64,000 nt of DNA from Gymnogyps californianus (taxonomy: Eukaryota > Chordata > Aves > Accipitriformes > Cathartidae): NCBI RefSeq assembly GCF_018139145.2, contig NC_059482.1:9167294-9231293 (forward strand). Direction: 5' to 3'. Within the stretch, counting starts at the first letter, position 1, and the number at the start of each line of letters is the position of its first letter. Under the pieces are notes generated by a model. That model did no database searches, was not told where the DNA came from, and was given only the letters and a program-made list of their open reading frames with translations. The translations under genes were made by a program, and so were the position numbers. Shown piece by piece: positions 36,571-51,235 of the stretch.

Positions 36571-39500
36571 TAGTGAAATCCCTTCAGGTCTGTCAGGGAA
36601 GAGTCACTCATTGAAACACTTGATTAGGAAAGGCTTATTTCTTGTATGAGATGGGGGAGAGCTCAATTCATAAGACATGAGATTCTGAATCTAGGAATTA
36701 TTTCTGGGTTGTAAAGTGGAAGATCCTTCCAACTTGTTAAGGGTATAGAAAACATGGAGCTACATTATTTAGTGGGCTGTGCCAATATGGGAAAGATGAA
36801 ATTATGCTAATCTTCCAGTTACAGTGTATAAAATTATATACTATTTGAGAAACATTGCATTCTCAGCAGGGGTTTCAGCAAGTTGGTGGCCAAAAGCTAT
36901 CTTAATGAGACAGCTGGCTTGAAAAATAAAGTAAAAATGACAAGGGAAACAAACGAAGGATTAAATAAAATGAAACTTGGAGGAAACCATAACATTAACT
37001 CGCACAAACTGAATCCTGAAGACATTGTTAAACCCCATTTTAAAGGCACAAAGTCAAGAGTGTTATACTTTCTCACAGAACCCTTAGCTGTGTCCTTTTT
37101 GGCATCGATCATTAAAAAACCTAGAACACCATACAAGTTAGCTAGATTACTAGTGAAATATTTTGGCACAATTGGGCTATGAGAAATCTTGATTGAAAAA
37201 GAAACATAACAATTTACTGCTTAGCTTCACTCTATTCTTATTCACAGATACGATGGAGCCATCACAGAATAAGGTGCTTGTTTTCTATTAAAACTATATA
37301 CAACTTTTTAGCTAATTAAAGAAAAATTATCTGGGAAAGAAGTTTGAAACTTAGTTACTGGATTATGTCTAGATGAGAATTATGCCTGAAGTGTACCTGT
37401 CTCTTGCATGTGTGTACTTTGGGTGGGACAAAGCAGTTTGTTGCTGTCCATGTGGTGGAATTTCTTTGTCCTACTATTTTTAAAATTTTACAGACAAATA
37501 CTCTGCTCAAAACATTAAGACTTTGGAAGACCATGCTCACAATCAAGTAAATTTAAGTCTGACCATAGGTATTTTTTGCCTCCCAGTATAATCATACCAT
37601 CTTTATTTTACATACTTGCACCCATGTATGTATGGATAGAACTTTTCCTTACATAAATTCTACCACATTCAGGGTCAAATCCAAGATGTCTGTTGATTTC
37701 AGTGAACTTTGACTCAATTTGTTGATTAATAGCTGTTGACATTACTTATGGCATGTAGTAAATGACAAAGATGAGTGAGATGGCAGGTTGGTGTTTGTTA
37801 TACACATACCTATATTTCTGCTCATTCCATTTACGAAAAAGTCTGTTTCCCTAATAATCCAACTGAGCGTATGGTAAGAACTTCAGTGAACAGGGAGGAC
37901 CAAAAGAATGACAGTAAAATTATTTTAATGGAGAATGTAAAACCTGTCTTTTATCTGTTCAGTTCAACTGTCAGTGATGAGGTTTTATATATTGTTACTG
38001 TATCAGTTCATTAATAGCTGCACATTGGTATAAATATTCAAGGAAATTAATTGAGATATGCAAGCAAATTGAACACAATGGGAGCAGATTTTTAAAATAG
38101 GTCATACCCTTTATAGTGAAAAAATATAATTGTCTGCAATGTGGAAATAGTTGAGTAGTCAGACATCTTCACTACAAATTGCTGCTGCAAAAAAGTACGA
38201 AACATGATAACAAAACAATAAAAAAAAAGAGAGAGATTTTAGGCACTGAGCCTCTCTGACTTCAAAGTATGATAAAGAAGTGATAGACAAAAAAATATGC
38301 ATGGTGGTACTCTAGAAATGTTGCAAATTAGGACATACACTGAACCTTAGGAAGATCTGACTGAAGAGCTGTCCTCTTTATAAATAATGTTACTATGTAA
38401 AGACATATTTGTAGCAGACCTGAATCCTTCATGTTCTTTCAACCATGAAGCAATGGAATTCTCTGGGCACATGAATATTGTGATCAGAGATCTTTACTCT
38501 AATGAGCACACTGTACTAGATGCTAATATTTGAAAAAAAATTTCTGTATCGGGGAAGTCCGCTAATAATTAATTACAGCATAGAATCGTAGTAACAGCAG
38601 ACATCAAATTCTGGAGTATACCAGTAAGGCAGCATGAATTACAGCATAAAAAGGTTTTAAATAGTAGGAGGACAGGTTCACCATCTGATTTATTTAAACC
38701 TTTAAACAAAGCTCATGGACAAAAAAGACAGGCCAAATTCAGAAGTGACTTGTACATTAATGTAACTTACATGACAAAGGAGCAAAATTTAGAGCAGTTC
38801 AAAAACAGTAACTGGACAAAGAAGAATTTTTCTGCTTTCTGGCAATCTTCTATCAGTTGCTGCTTTTTAAACACAGAAAATATTTTTCCTCCATCATACA
38901 AGTTACTTTTATTTTGCAATGTCACACTGTTTCACAACATCTTTGAAGGCTGCAAAGGAAAAAAAATAGAAAAAAGAATAAAAGACTAGAAAACCCAGCT
39001 ATTGGAAAGAGAAACCACAATAAAGGAGAGAGGGGGGGGGGAAGAAAGACTCAGCAAGAAATTATACTCTTATAAAATAATAATGTTTTGCCTACCCGTT
39101 GAATTTATGGAGCTTTTTTTCTTTCAAAGTACCTTTAATTCAAAGGTATTTTGCTAACCTTACAGTTGGAGAAATTAAAAAATCCAAGAAAGAATGAAGC
39201 CATAGTCTTTAAAATGTAGTGATTATATTTTTTAATGCTTCAGTCATGATGTTCAAACTTGAAGGAATGCCTGAGTTTCAGGAGGATTTTAGATACTTGA
39301 TTTCAGTTCACAGTAAAGTATATTTATTGTTACTGTTTCAAAATACTGGCTGTTGTTCAGTAAATCTAAAGACTTTCCTCAGTACAAGAATGGAATGCAC
39401 TCTAAAACAAAAGATGACCAAAAAAAAATTTTACAAGGCAATTTATATTGGACAATATTGCAGAAAACCTGGACAAAGGGAATTGTAGTGGCTGAATTTA

Positions 39501-41592
39501 TTCTCTAACTCTGCTGTGGTCTGAGAGAGGAGTTTGTACATGCAAAAGTGAAACTTCACATTCTGTTATTCTACAGAGAATTAGGAACGGTAAGATAAAA
39601 GATAAAAATCTTCCTTCTAATCCAAAGTGGATCTGTACAGCATATCTATTACATATTCTGTACTTGTCCCAAATACAGAGTTCTTTTAGAAGGAAAGATA
39701 TAGCTTGGACTGTCAAAATTGGAACAAGTACTCATTTGGGACTCAGAAGGATATGGAGCAGTATCTCACTTGAGACACCAGTGGAAGTTCTGTGTTTGAA
39801 AAAGCTCAAACTACACAGACAGATATGCATTCTGGAGTCACATCTGAGTGATTGTAAAATCAGAGAAAATGATCTCAGCTAAGAAAATGTTTGCTTGGTT
39901 TTAAAGATTGAGTCTTAAGCTTGTTGTTACACAAACTGTCACCGTTTTGACATGTGGTTCTAAATTTTCATTGAGAAGTGCATTCTGTGTACAAATGTTT
40001 ATGTTTTGATTTTTAATACAGTATTTTATGAAATCATTAATGTGGGTATTAAAATCAAGCAGTTGGATATGTAAGCAGTTTTTAGCATAATTATTTTAAA
40101 ATGTATTGCTCAACATTAAAAATACATTAAATTAAAACAAAAGTCTGAATACAGGGTTTATCAATGACTTACTTTAATGCATTAATAGTTTCTGTTAAAA
40201 TGTCATTTGTGTGTTAAAAGACACCCGGTACTGGAATGTAGGACCTTAGAATATTACATTCCATAGACTTTAATTAGTTCATCATACACACACAGTTTCA
40301 GAACCTGAATCCTAATAGACAGCTAACAGATAAATAAAGTTAATAAGAAGTGCTAGAACTGAAAAATACTGATATGAAATGCATTTTTCAGCTTCACTGT
40401 GGGTGTGCAGTTGAGGGGTAGATGGTAGGGGCATCTCATATTTCTCCACAGTGAGGATCCACAAATTGAGAGTCGTCGTTCTCATAGCCAGAGTATCTTA
40501 AGTGCAACATATTCCCTCTCACTCTTAACCTATGTAACATAAATATTTTAGACCAGTGAATTAAATATATTAGATGCTACATAAGAATAGCCCTTAAATT
40601 TGCTCATCTCAAGATGAATCTTTTGAATTATTTGTTCTTTTCAGTGATACTTCTGTGTCAAAATCTATCAATTTTTTGTAATTTCAGATTCATCTAGTGT
40701 TTGACATTCAGTACATGAATGCCTTTAAATAGATCAGAGTTAGTGCATCTGGCATCATAAAATAACTGATATTAAATCAAAAGGAAGAGTTGTGCACAAT
40801 GAAATGTATCTCAAATTGCTAAGAGCTACTAATTTAATTATGTATTTCTGTAAAGCCTTGAAACCAAGTCCATACCTTTTAAGCATCCATCCCAAAATGG
40901 CCAAGGTAAATGGCAAGTTAGATTGGGCTTCTTCATGGGTTTAACTTCCTTAGACAAAACCCCATTTCCCACACACAGTAAGAATGAGAGCAGGTTTTTT
41001 TAGTAGGTCAGTGATATTAGAATGAAATGCAAATGCACAACTAAACTACATAACACAAATCCTGCTGTTTACTCTCTTGGGCATTACTCTGTGTTTGGTG
41101 TAATGTTTTTCTAACATTTTATGAAGTTTTCCAATTAAATATTAATGCAACTTCTTCAAAGAGAAACAAAGATTTATAACCCTGAAGTGAAAGAGAGAGA
41201 ATGAGAGAATTGATAGCGCAATTGGGCAGGAGAATTCTGCATGAGCTCTAAACACTCTTTTCTCATTTATTTGAGAAGCTAAATGTACTATATAAAACAA
41301 AATATGTATATGTATAAGCTATGCTCTAATTGCACGTGGTACATGATCATATGTGGTAAATTAGGATCTTTCCACTCCAGCAACAAACCGTGTGCTGTAT
41401 CACTGTTTTACTTTTGAATACTTCTTCAGTGTTCTTTTCAATTTCTTACATTTTAAATACCTTAAAGATTTAGGGGAAAAAAAAACCAATTAAATTAGAA
41501 TCTAAAGTTAAGGCAACTAATATATTTTTATATTTTAAAATTCAATTGAACTTGTAATAAATAATTTACTTAAGCAGTGCGAAAAGTAAGTG
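36571..41592. other. Non-genic A+T-rich DNA
   Basis: It contains G10 at 39032-39041 in a purine-rich segment. The open frame at 36883-37182 begins with TTG, not ATG, and its translation matches nothing I recognise. Remaining sequence shows only A and T runs. Confidence 0.55.
37668..37718. repeat. Possible ancient amniote repeat remnant
   Basis: AGGGTCAAATCC and TTGATTTCAGTGAACTTTGA resemble the 'TTGACTTCAATGGGCTTTGGATC' phrase of old interspersed repeats seen in sauropsid genomes. It is short and diverged, so low confidence. Confidence 0.25.
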
Positions 41593-41633
41593 ATAACCAC
41601 TCTTGCCTTTTGGCAAGAGCGGATATGTGGTAT
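41593..41633. repeat. Strong short hairpin with outer stem
   Basis: CTCTTGCC (41600-41607) pairs perfectly with GGCAAGAG (41612-41619) around a TTTT loop. Outer segments ATAACCAC and GTGGTAT can pair further with an internal bulge. It is not followed by a U-run on either strand in a way that matters in eukaryotes. It is too small for a classic microRNA precursor. Confidence 0.8.
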
Positions 41634-43368
41634 GCCTGATTCATCAGCACTAGACGGCAGTAACTCATGTATATGGAACAGACTGTAACGTTTTCCAGTT
41701 TACTTGAGGGAATGAGAAATGTTTAAGATTCTGCATACTCCTAGATATTCTTCAAGGTTACCAGAAGGCATAAAGACATGTTCTGAACCTGAGGTCAAAT
41801 TCATAGGAAAAAAATGCAAAGAGAAAGACCTATTATTTATAAAGTTCTCGTGTATTCCATTGCGAAGGGAGGAAGGGCAGGATTCTGTGATTGTGTCAGT
41901 CTGGACTTCTTAAATATTTTGCTTTTTCTGCCCTCTTAAAAAATATCTAGCTAGGAAAAATATGTCAGGACAACACAAAGGAATTAATCAGCAGGGCTGT
42001 TGCTTAAGACGCAGCAGTGTGAAAAATGCCTTGTCGCTGTAGGTCAGATGGGGCATTGCATAGGGAAGTCATAGAAGCTTTGCTAATGAGCAGCACTTCT
42101 TTCTGTCTTCTTGGATTTCTTAATCTTTATCATTGTTATCTATTTATGCACAGTTCTCATACTCTACAGTTCCCCGTCAGACACAGGCATGAACACAGAA
42201 GTAAAATTCTATTCATTCACAACCACACATTGCCTGCTCCACCCTCAAGGTAACAGAAGAAGGGTGAACCCTTGCCTGTCTTGTATCTCTTCCATCATGA
42301 TTTACTTTCACTTACTTAATGATGACCTGGATAGGAATGATCAATGAGAAGTGATGTTTGCTCCTTGAGATATATGTACCATAGGAGAATGATAGAACCT
42401 GAACTGATCTGGCACAGGACCATCAAATCCATTTTAATGGGCAATTGCTTACACCTGAATCAGCACATTCCCACAGCATATAAGAAGAAAATACTAGAAG
42501 TAAAAAATTTCATAGATACTTATGTTTAGATATGTTCCAATAAACAGTGGCAGTCATCAGATTTGTGTATTTTCTTACTCTGTTTGCAAAATTTTTAATA
42601 TTAAATTATTTCCTTGAGTAAAACCACAGGAGGAAAAGAATGGCTGTTGACATTACCTTCTTTCTGTCCCAACAAAAGAAGAAACCATCTGAAAAATACA
42701 GTATAAAACTGCTGATTAAAATGTCAGGAGAGCATCGCTGTATGCTTGATTCAGGGACAAAGGGGAAGGGGGGCATTTTACTCTGAGTCCATGCAGAAAG
42801 TTATCATTAAATGGGATGGAATTCATTTAAAGAATAGGCCTATACTCATAAACACAAGAAGAATGGCAGCAGAAAATATAACTATTTCTCCATCCAGTGA
42901 TTTTTCTGTATAGTCTTTTAATGATGTTGGAAAAGCAAAACTTATTAAAGACTTATTTTTAATAAGTCATCATGAAATAGCAAAGTATTTGAGACAGTGC
43001 TTCCCTCAGAGCAGAATGTCAGGAAGAAAAAGAGCTAGTAATCTGGCAACTAGTGAAACAAGCAGCAGCAGTTTCTGACACAGTAGAAAAAACATTCACT
43101 CCTCTGCCTTTGCTGAAAAATATCAGAGGAGCATCAGCCATACCACATGTTAGGGAGTCATGCCCAGATCCAGTCCAAGGCTTGGAATGGAAACAAGATT
43201 GCTTCCAGGGGTGAGAAGATGGTTCACTTGTTAGTATCTCTTTAACATTATGACCTTTATGGGCAAAGCCTATTATTGTAAAGGTTATTTTTGCTTCTGT
43301 AGAGAGGAAAAAAATTAGTTGAGCAGCATTGCTGACAGCAAGAATGTCATTTTAAAAATTAGGTTATA
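41634..43368. other. Non-genic A+T-rich DNA
   Basis: GACTTATT (42950-42957) and AATAAGTC (42961-42968) form a small 8-bp hairpin. Short frames near 42026-42529 overlap one another on the same strand and look like chance. Confidence 0.55.
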
Positions 43369-43821
43369 ATGAATATGAGTTTCAGAAGAAGACTGCAGAG
43401 TAGGTCCCATCTGCTTCCCTCTGGACTGCAGCATGAAAGGGAACAGATGGGCATGAATTATGCCAAAAATGGCTGGGAGAGGCTAGACAGCTCCATAGTC
43501 TTATTCTATGTTATCAACAGCCACTCTAAGATCCCATTCCTGTATACATCTTACAATGCACTGCTATGGTTGGGGGAGTGGGGGAATGGTAGATATGATT
43601 GGAAGGAGAGAGAACTTGGAACAGGTCATACTACAAATATAGTTCTGCAACATTCAGCTATAGCTCAGGTGCTAATTTGGTTGCTAATTCTAATTTTCCC
43701 CATTGTCTTGTCCTGGAGTTCACATGAACACCCTTACATTCTGAATAGTCATGAGAAAGCAATACCATTTTTTTTCCTGCACAGCTATGCAAAAGGTAGG
43801 TGCTCTGGAACAAGATCTTAG
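43369..43821 (+). other. Longest open frame in the window, probably not a gene
   Basis: It runs 150 codons from an ATG. At roughly 63-64% A+T, stops take about 7% of codons, so one stop-free run this long somewhere in six frames of 64 kb is not surprising (my rough expectation is about 0.2-0.3). The translation has one hydrophobic segment late in the chain (IWLLILIFPIVLSW) but no domain I recognise. There is no good promoter, no Kozak context worth noting and no poly(A) evidence. An AAG|GTAGGT donor-like site lies near its end (43793-43800). Confidence 0.15.
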
Positions 43822-46800
43822 CCTCCAAAATAAATCTCGTCTTGATGTGTCCTCAGATTAAGTCAGGATTTTACTCTCTGCAGATGTCTTCTAATACAAA
43901 GGGTTTATCATACCCAGTTCTGGAATGGAGTGAAATTGCATTGCAAATGGCAGACTCAGGAAGGTGTCCCCTCTCAAAAGCCCTTGCAGATGAGGAGCAC
44001 AATTCAGTTGCTTGCCCGCTCTGACACAGAGACAGTATCAAAAGTTTCTTAGATTTTTTCATATGGTTTTGTTTGTGTTTCTCCAATTAAAAATCATGCT
44101 TAGATATTGTGTGTTGCATACTTTTAAAAGCCCTATTATAGTAACGTTGTGTAGTATTATTCAAATATCTATGCCTGAGGTTTAGCCATTGAAATGTCGT
44201 TTGGGGAAGCCGAAAGATTGGAACTCCCATTAAAACTTTACTTAAATTTAAATACGCTCTTCTTTACAGTTGATGGCTGCTAATCTATTTGAACTTGCAG
44301 TATTTATCCTTTCTTAACAATGATAGGTGATTGGTAGCCATTTCTTAAAGTGTCAGAGACAGCCTTCCACAGTGGTCACACCTTCTTTTTGAAACCAGGC
44401 ATTTACTTTTTTCTAATATCACTTTATAGTCCATAATGTACAAAAGGCAACTCATGCAATCAATTGTTATTATTTTAACATATTTTTTCTGTATTTTAAA
44501 ATCATCTCGTAAATCTCTTGCATCTCTAGTTCTTTTCTGACTATGTACAGCACAAAGTGGCTAAAGTGTGGCTTTAGCTTAGATTGTTTAGTAATGGCAA
44601 GCCTGGCTAGAGCACAATGGTGGTGAGGCTGGTTTTTTTTACCCTGTTCTTCAATGTTTGCACTCCAGTTAGTATTTCACTCAATAGCTGTTAAAACTAG
44701 CAATTTAAACTGTTGGTACTGTTGATTACAGTGCAGGCAAACTCCTTGTTAACCACTGCAAGCCAAGCCTGATATATTAAAGGCCATTCCAGGGCTTCTA
44801 AGTATGTTTATTTTCCTCTGTGTTTGCTTTCTTATCTTCATGTTCAGAATTTCATGGTAAGACTATTTGTCTACATGGTAAAAGACTGTGCTAGTGTTTG
44901 CATGATAAGTGTTGCAAAAGTGTCAGAAAATACCCTCTATCTTCCATTTTTGAAAAGAAAAAGATTGTTCTGTCTTTTGACAGAACATATGGGGACATAC
45001 TGTATTGATTTCAATACTCAGTAAAACAATAGTTTGAGCTATAATTCATTCTATGAAAAAAGGAGGGAAATTATCATCAACGTTTCATGTAATGCTTTGT
45101 TGGTTGTTTCACAATCCATATTTTCAAAAACCCATTGTAATCCCAGGTGTCTTAGGGAAAGCAAAACTAGAGTTGGGACAGAAATGTTATTTAACACTGA
45201 ACAAGTGACGTCTATGATCTATATTTCTATATCTGTATATGTGAGAAGCTGTTTACTTTCTGAAAAGATTAGTATTGTATCAGTGCACCTCACTATTTGG
45301 AAAAAAATGTAAATGGGAGACTATATTCTAGGAACCAACGGGCAGCTACATTCATTAATCAGTGTTTTTGCTTCTTGTCTTCTCTGTGTTGTGAAGTCAA
45401 TGTTTTACACTTTGGCTGCCTCAAGGTCTACATATACTTCAGGGCTTCATTGAACTAGCAGTACGCTAGTGTAGAAAAATAACCCATTTGGTTTTTTGCC
45501 ATGAAAAATGTGAAGTCAGTCTTTGAACATTGACTAAAATCTCATTACTTTGATGGCAAATGAGGCATGAAACATATTGTCAAAAATATAGAGCCCAAAA
45601 TATAGTGGCACTAAATATTTTATCTTCTTGGAATGTACTACAAAAGGTTTGAACTCTAAATCAGACAGTGCACTTAAGCACACAGCGTCATTCATCAAGT
45701 GCGCAGTCTTCATTGCAAAATTTGTCCATGATGGCAGCTTTAATGAAGTTCCATAATTTCTCTCAACCTCGGAAAACTATTATTTCAGCTGTACGAAGGC
45801 ATAAATCTACCACCAACACTTCAACTCTGGCCTTGCTCAAGGCTTAGACTATTGACTTTATGGTGAGAATTTCATGGTAATCTTTCATGTCCTACTCATT
45901 CCTGTCTAAATGTCAGATATGTAATATCAACTTGCTGTTCACAGACATGGTGATTGGAAGGAAGCGCAATTGCAGAAGTGGAACTGAAAAGACAGTCTTG
46001 GTTATCTAAGACTTCATGATATGGCTTTCTGAAGTATTCCTGAAGTATCTGCACTGTATTCCCTTTGATCTCCGTAGTAGAACAGATTTCTGTTACTATA
46101 TGGCTGAACTAACTTAACAGGACAACTTTATTTGTTATATCAAATATTTAAGAGTTGCGGATCTGAGAAACAAGCAGTATTTGTAGTCAGACAATGAAAT
46201 TGCCAACTGATCGATAGAAACAATGGTAAAAAATTCATTATCTATGGAAAGTGCACTTTGAAGAATAATGTTTGATTTATACAAAGCACCCCTCATCTCT
46301 GTAGGTGACAAGGTTTACTTCAGTCATACACATGTAGTACTCAACATACAGCAGTTCACAGAAAATCATACCATCTCACAAGCATAGTATTGATTTTTTT
46401 TTTTTCACTGTGTTGAAATTAGGTATGCCGTAACATGGGAACCAGAAATCAACGTCAAATATGTATGCTTTGGAAGGGGGACAAATGACATTCTGAACTT
46501 CCTGAATGATAATGAATGTACAATGCATAAAGCCATATTGCTGTCATGGTAAGGAAATAATCTCTTTAATTGTCTTGAAATATACGTGTTGTTATTTCTC
46601 TGTGCTGTTTGTACTCTTCATACTGTACAGATACTTGTCTTCAACCATCGTGCATTACATTTTAAGGGGAAATATTCTAGATATCAGGCAAATTGCTTGC
46701 AGCCAGCGTACATTGAAATGATTTACTAAAACCACAAAATCAACTGCAGATGGATGGAATAAGAGGATTTTGATATGAATAGAAAGTTGCAACTTTGAAA

Positions 46801-49800
46801 ATTGTTTTATTGTAAAAATTGCAACCCACCATTGTTTAGTATTCAAAACTAAAAAAAAAAAGGTCAAATTTATATGCTCTAGGACAGGCTTCATCCATAA
46901 TTTCAGGAGTGCTTAATTAAAATATATCTGCTTCCATTTTAAATAGGGACTGATCTGCAAGCTGTAAAAAAGTTAAACAAATCATCATAACCTAAAAAAA
47001 GAACTTGCACTATTCGTATAACAGTATAGCTTTGTAGAAGAATTTGTTATACTTTTAAGAACTCGTGTTATCAGAGCGCTAGATTTTTTCCATTTCTCCT
47101 TACCTGTGTAAAGACTCAGGATCATTTAGACCATGACTGTTTTACAAACCTATTCTATATATTTTCATAGTACCTCATAAGCAGCAGTGTTGTTTGGCTT
47201 GATTACATTCATTTTCAGAACTGATTGTGAAGAGTTGGGCAAAATCTAGCACTTCTTATGTTAGATCACTGGCTAATTGATTTGGTTTCTCCCACTGTTT
47301 CAAGCATTATGTCCTCCTGTGTCATTCAAGTATGAGGGATAAATGTTAATTTGAAATGTGAACTGGTGCAAGTAATTTGGTATTGTTCATTTGTCCACAG
47401 GAAGCAAGAATGTTAAGAGACAGAATTAACTAGTTTATATTTGTGTGAATTCTTGCATAAAATACTCGGTTTTACTCCACTTTTCTGGTATAAGTCAAAG
47501 CTGACTTATCAAGACAATCGTGCTCAGGTTCATTCCATCTACTCAAGCCTCTTCATGGAGAATCCTAAGTTAAAAGCTTACTTAACTTGGGACATTTTCA
47601 TAGGCAAGGAAGAAGTATTAGCACCTCCAGAGAACATTTACGGTTTATGTGGGCTGAAAGAGTTTTTACAGGTAGCTGTGTTACTCCATTTGCTGCAAAG
47701 AGAGGCTATCAAAGTGACTATTTTGAGACTTCAGTAATCTAAAGTTGGGACAAATTTGATCAAATGTAGCCATTTATATGAATAACAGATAACCAGGTGC
47801 ATGGTTAGGCCTTACGTATTCACTCTTTACAGCAAAACAAATGTATTTGCCTTTGCACATCTAAAAATATAGCTTCAAGTTTCCAAATACAAAATACACA
47901 GGCAATATGGAAAGGCTGTTCTTGAATTGAAGAGTACTTCATTTGTATGTTGTCCAACATTGTTTTCAGTAAAGGTGTATGCAGCTGTCTTGTTTTGTTC
48001 CAGCTAATTCAAATCTATGTAGGGAATAAAAAGGAACAATAGAATGGAAAAAAAACCCAAAACATCACAAAAGTGATTTTCTTCAGTCCCAACAGAGAGG
48101 AAAAGTTGTTGCTGTTTTGGAAAGATAAATTTAACTTATGCAATAAATTGCTTCTGAGATTTCTCAGTAACTGTTGTAAAAAAGAGAAATCTGTACAAAT
48201 GCTACATGTTGTGTCCAATATTAGCTGAATGAGAAAGATAACGGAGTAAACCGAAATCAGAAATTAATATCACACACTGAAACATTCTCAGTAGAAAGCA
48301 AGCCCTGCCATTTACATTCTCCCCAGAAGGTTATAGGATGATCCAAGTAATTCAAGTGGCCCTGCTCGATTCCCGAAAAGGCAGGGTAGTTTTAAGTTGC
48401 TCCAAGTCCCATTTTCTGTGATTTATATGATCATACCATGACAAGGGTAGTTCACGTGCATCAAAAAAGGCACTTTATGCATGAAGTAGAGTCCCCCTTA
48501 GCAGGTAAGGTTTTCAGTTGGTCCTGTTTTTTTATGTCAATGTTCTGCACCTAGTTCTACTACATATTACTTAAATACAAAGTCAACTAGAAGTAAATAT
48601 AAATGCTGTCTTATAAATTAATATTGAAGACCATATTTTTTTAAAGGATGCCTTAAAACCAGTTACTCCATAATTGCAGTTTTGTATTGCTTGATTTTGT
48701 GCTAAGATACATAGTTTGTTATCTTCTTGGATGTGTGAGAGTCTGTGTAAGAAGGAGAAAGGAAGAGCTTTTATATACAATTTTCTCCTATTCATTGAAA
48801 ATATTCCATGTCTACTGCTAGAATGTAGATGTAAGAAGGGACTGAGAAGGTTAGAAAGGCACAAGCTGGAGTTCTTGACCCCCCTTTGATCCAGTGCTTC
48901 ATGCCTGCTGGTACCTCTTAGGTGTAAAAGCCCACATGAAAGAAAGTTCCTTTTCTGACATTTGTAGTCGTTGTACTGTCTATGTTCCCTTCTGTCATGA
49001 CAATTATTAATTAATTTAAAGCTTAAATAGCTATAAACAAGCTTTGCATTATTTTATTCCCTCTTCTCTTGCTTTTTCAAATTCTGGAAAAATACTTAAA
49101 ATACTTTATCAGGTAATGCACTATTTTGAACTCTGAACAATTAATTATGGATGTCTGAGAAAATGTACACGATGAAAGAATTTTATGACACACATAACCT
49201 GGTACAGGTCATAGATCAGCTCTTGACAAACAGTAATACCTTGTTAAGCCCTAATGTAGCACCATTTAAATTAGACATCTCAGTAAATGTTAAATGTATT
49301 CACTTTTGAAACAGAAATAATTTGAAGCCAAGTCTGTTTTTCAGACTAAAACTTTATGAGAAATATATTTTTTCCCTTCTGAGCAATCTAAAACAACAGT
49401 ATAGGGCACGTGAATATAAATATTGTATTTAATTATAAGCATAGGCAAGGATCTGTGTGTGATACAAACTTTAACTCTTCTTTTTAATCTGCTATTATCT
49501 CTGCCTAATTAATATAGTAAAAAAGTTGTTGCATAAATCAATGTATGACCCCAATGCAGTCTTGCTAATATCCCTATATCCAATAGATCTTGTTCTATAA
49601 TTCCCCTGGAAGAAGTGGGGCATGTCAGATAAATTAAATGAAAAGAACAGATGTAGATTAAGAGTGATGTAAATTTCAAGCCTGCACTTTTAATTTCACT
49701 AAATATTATTTTCCATCTTCATGATCACATTACATTGAAATGTGGAACTTCAATTTCCTCTACTATTTCATTTAATAAAACCTTTGTCTCATCTGAGTTC

Positions 49801-51005
49801 TTGAAGAGATGTTAGCTTTAAATCACATTGACTTCACCCTATCCAATTTACATATGCTGAAGAAATAAAAGTCTTTTCAAGAGTTGCCATGGGGCTTCAG
49901 AAGCCTCAAAGGAGTATTAAGACCTTGAGTTTAATGTGAACTGCCTCCAACACAAAACACAAATCTTCCCAACAGAATACTAATGGTTTAGTGTGCAGTT
50001 ACATTTTCTGTGCAACTTTGTAAAGTAAATAAACAATCCACATATAGGGAAAAAATAACTAAATTATGTCTGAGCGTTTGAATTTAGAAGTATGCCAGCT
50101 GGAAATAAAAAATGCTTTCTATAGGCCTCTATTACGTAAGAAATGTTATGTTGTTTGACAGATGTACAAAATAGAACACAGGACAGATTAAAAGGGGAAT
50201 TCAGAGCTCCTCCATTTTTTCTCTAAGGACTGTATACCTGCAGAATAGCATTAGGAGTTTCTCAAAGTCACTGCGAATATACATATAAAATGTTTTGCCT
50301 TAGATCTATATAAACAGAAATGCTTCCACACTAGATTTACTTTGTTTTACTTGCATAAACATTTTATATTTATTTTGTTTTTTAGAAATCTTAGTCTGTT
50401 TTAAAAGATCAACGGACTTCATTGCATACAATAACTAAGGGGGGAAATGTTTTCCTAATATCACCTCAATCTCATCTCTATAATGGATTTCTTGTTATAA
50501 TAATTATATCCCATTAAAACGTCAGAACTGGTTTAAAAGATGTCTAAGAAGACATGTCTGTTTGAGCAAACTAGCAGGCAGAAATCTTGATGTTAATTTA
50601 CTTGGCATCATTTAAGGGAAATGGAGAACTACAGTACATAAAATAAGAATCCTTGTGTGACACAAAATGCAAGCAGATTGACTATATATAGTATTAACAC
50701 TTAAATAATTGGTCAGTCATAAATAATTAGGGAGCATTACAACTACACAAAGATAAGGTTTGTTTCAAGTGCAGAGCAGAGTGAATGATTCAGAGTGAAT
50801 ACTCCTACATGACAAATCTAGCCCTGTTTTCTTCTCAGGAATTATCTGCAAGCAGGCAGACTTTTATTCATTTGTTTGGGTGAGATCGCAAACCCCCTCC
50901 TCTTACTGGAGTCCTGTTCCTGGGGTGGTGGTGTTTCCAAGAGCAGTTGCTCAGTGTGAATGGGAGGTGCTCAGTCTCACCCTTTGTTAAGAAAGAGTGT
51001 CTGAA
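43822..51005. other. Non-genic A+T-rich DNA
   Basis: The only structures are a 9-bp hairpin (44966-44987) and a degraded CAGTGCACTTAAGCAC phrase near 45666 that faintly recalls old amniote repeats. The short frame at 47441-47737 is open for 98 codons without recognisable features. Confidence 0.55.
44966..44987. repeat. 9-bp-stem hairpin with TTTT loop
   Basis: TGTTCTGTC (44966-44974) pairs perfectly with GACAGAACA (44979-44987). The stem does not extend beyond this. Confidence 0.85.
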
Positions 51006-51235
51006 CTATTTGGGCCAGAGTCTGACAACCTCTTCACACAAAGAATCAGCTTCTACCACAAATGATCCCAGTTGTTTCAGTTCAGTAAGCTCATCCTGGT
51101 CTTGTTCTTTATTTAGAATGATTTCCATTCCTCGGGTGTTCATGAACAAGTCACTGTGACGGAGTTTCCTGCCCTTTGTTATCTGTTATGTTTTGTGTGC
51201 CATCAGACCCTGATTCAGCAAATGATTTCAGGATG
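51006..51235. repeat. Possible ancient amniote repeat remnants
   Basis: TTTGGGCCAGAGTCTGA (about 51009-51025) and CAGACCCTGATTCAGCAAA (about 51204-51222) resemble phrases ('GGGCCAGATTCTGA', 'GACCCTGATTCAGCAAAGCACTTAAG') that recur in old sauropsid interspersed repeats. About 180 bases between them show no clear similarity. They may be two fossils or chance. Confidence 0.3.

Noticed and set aside
36716..36745. Possible fourth CR1 (GATCCTTCCAAC)
   Set aside because: The match is about 12 bases without the tail units or flanking CR1 words.
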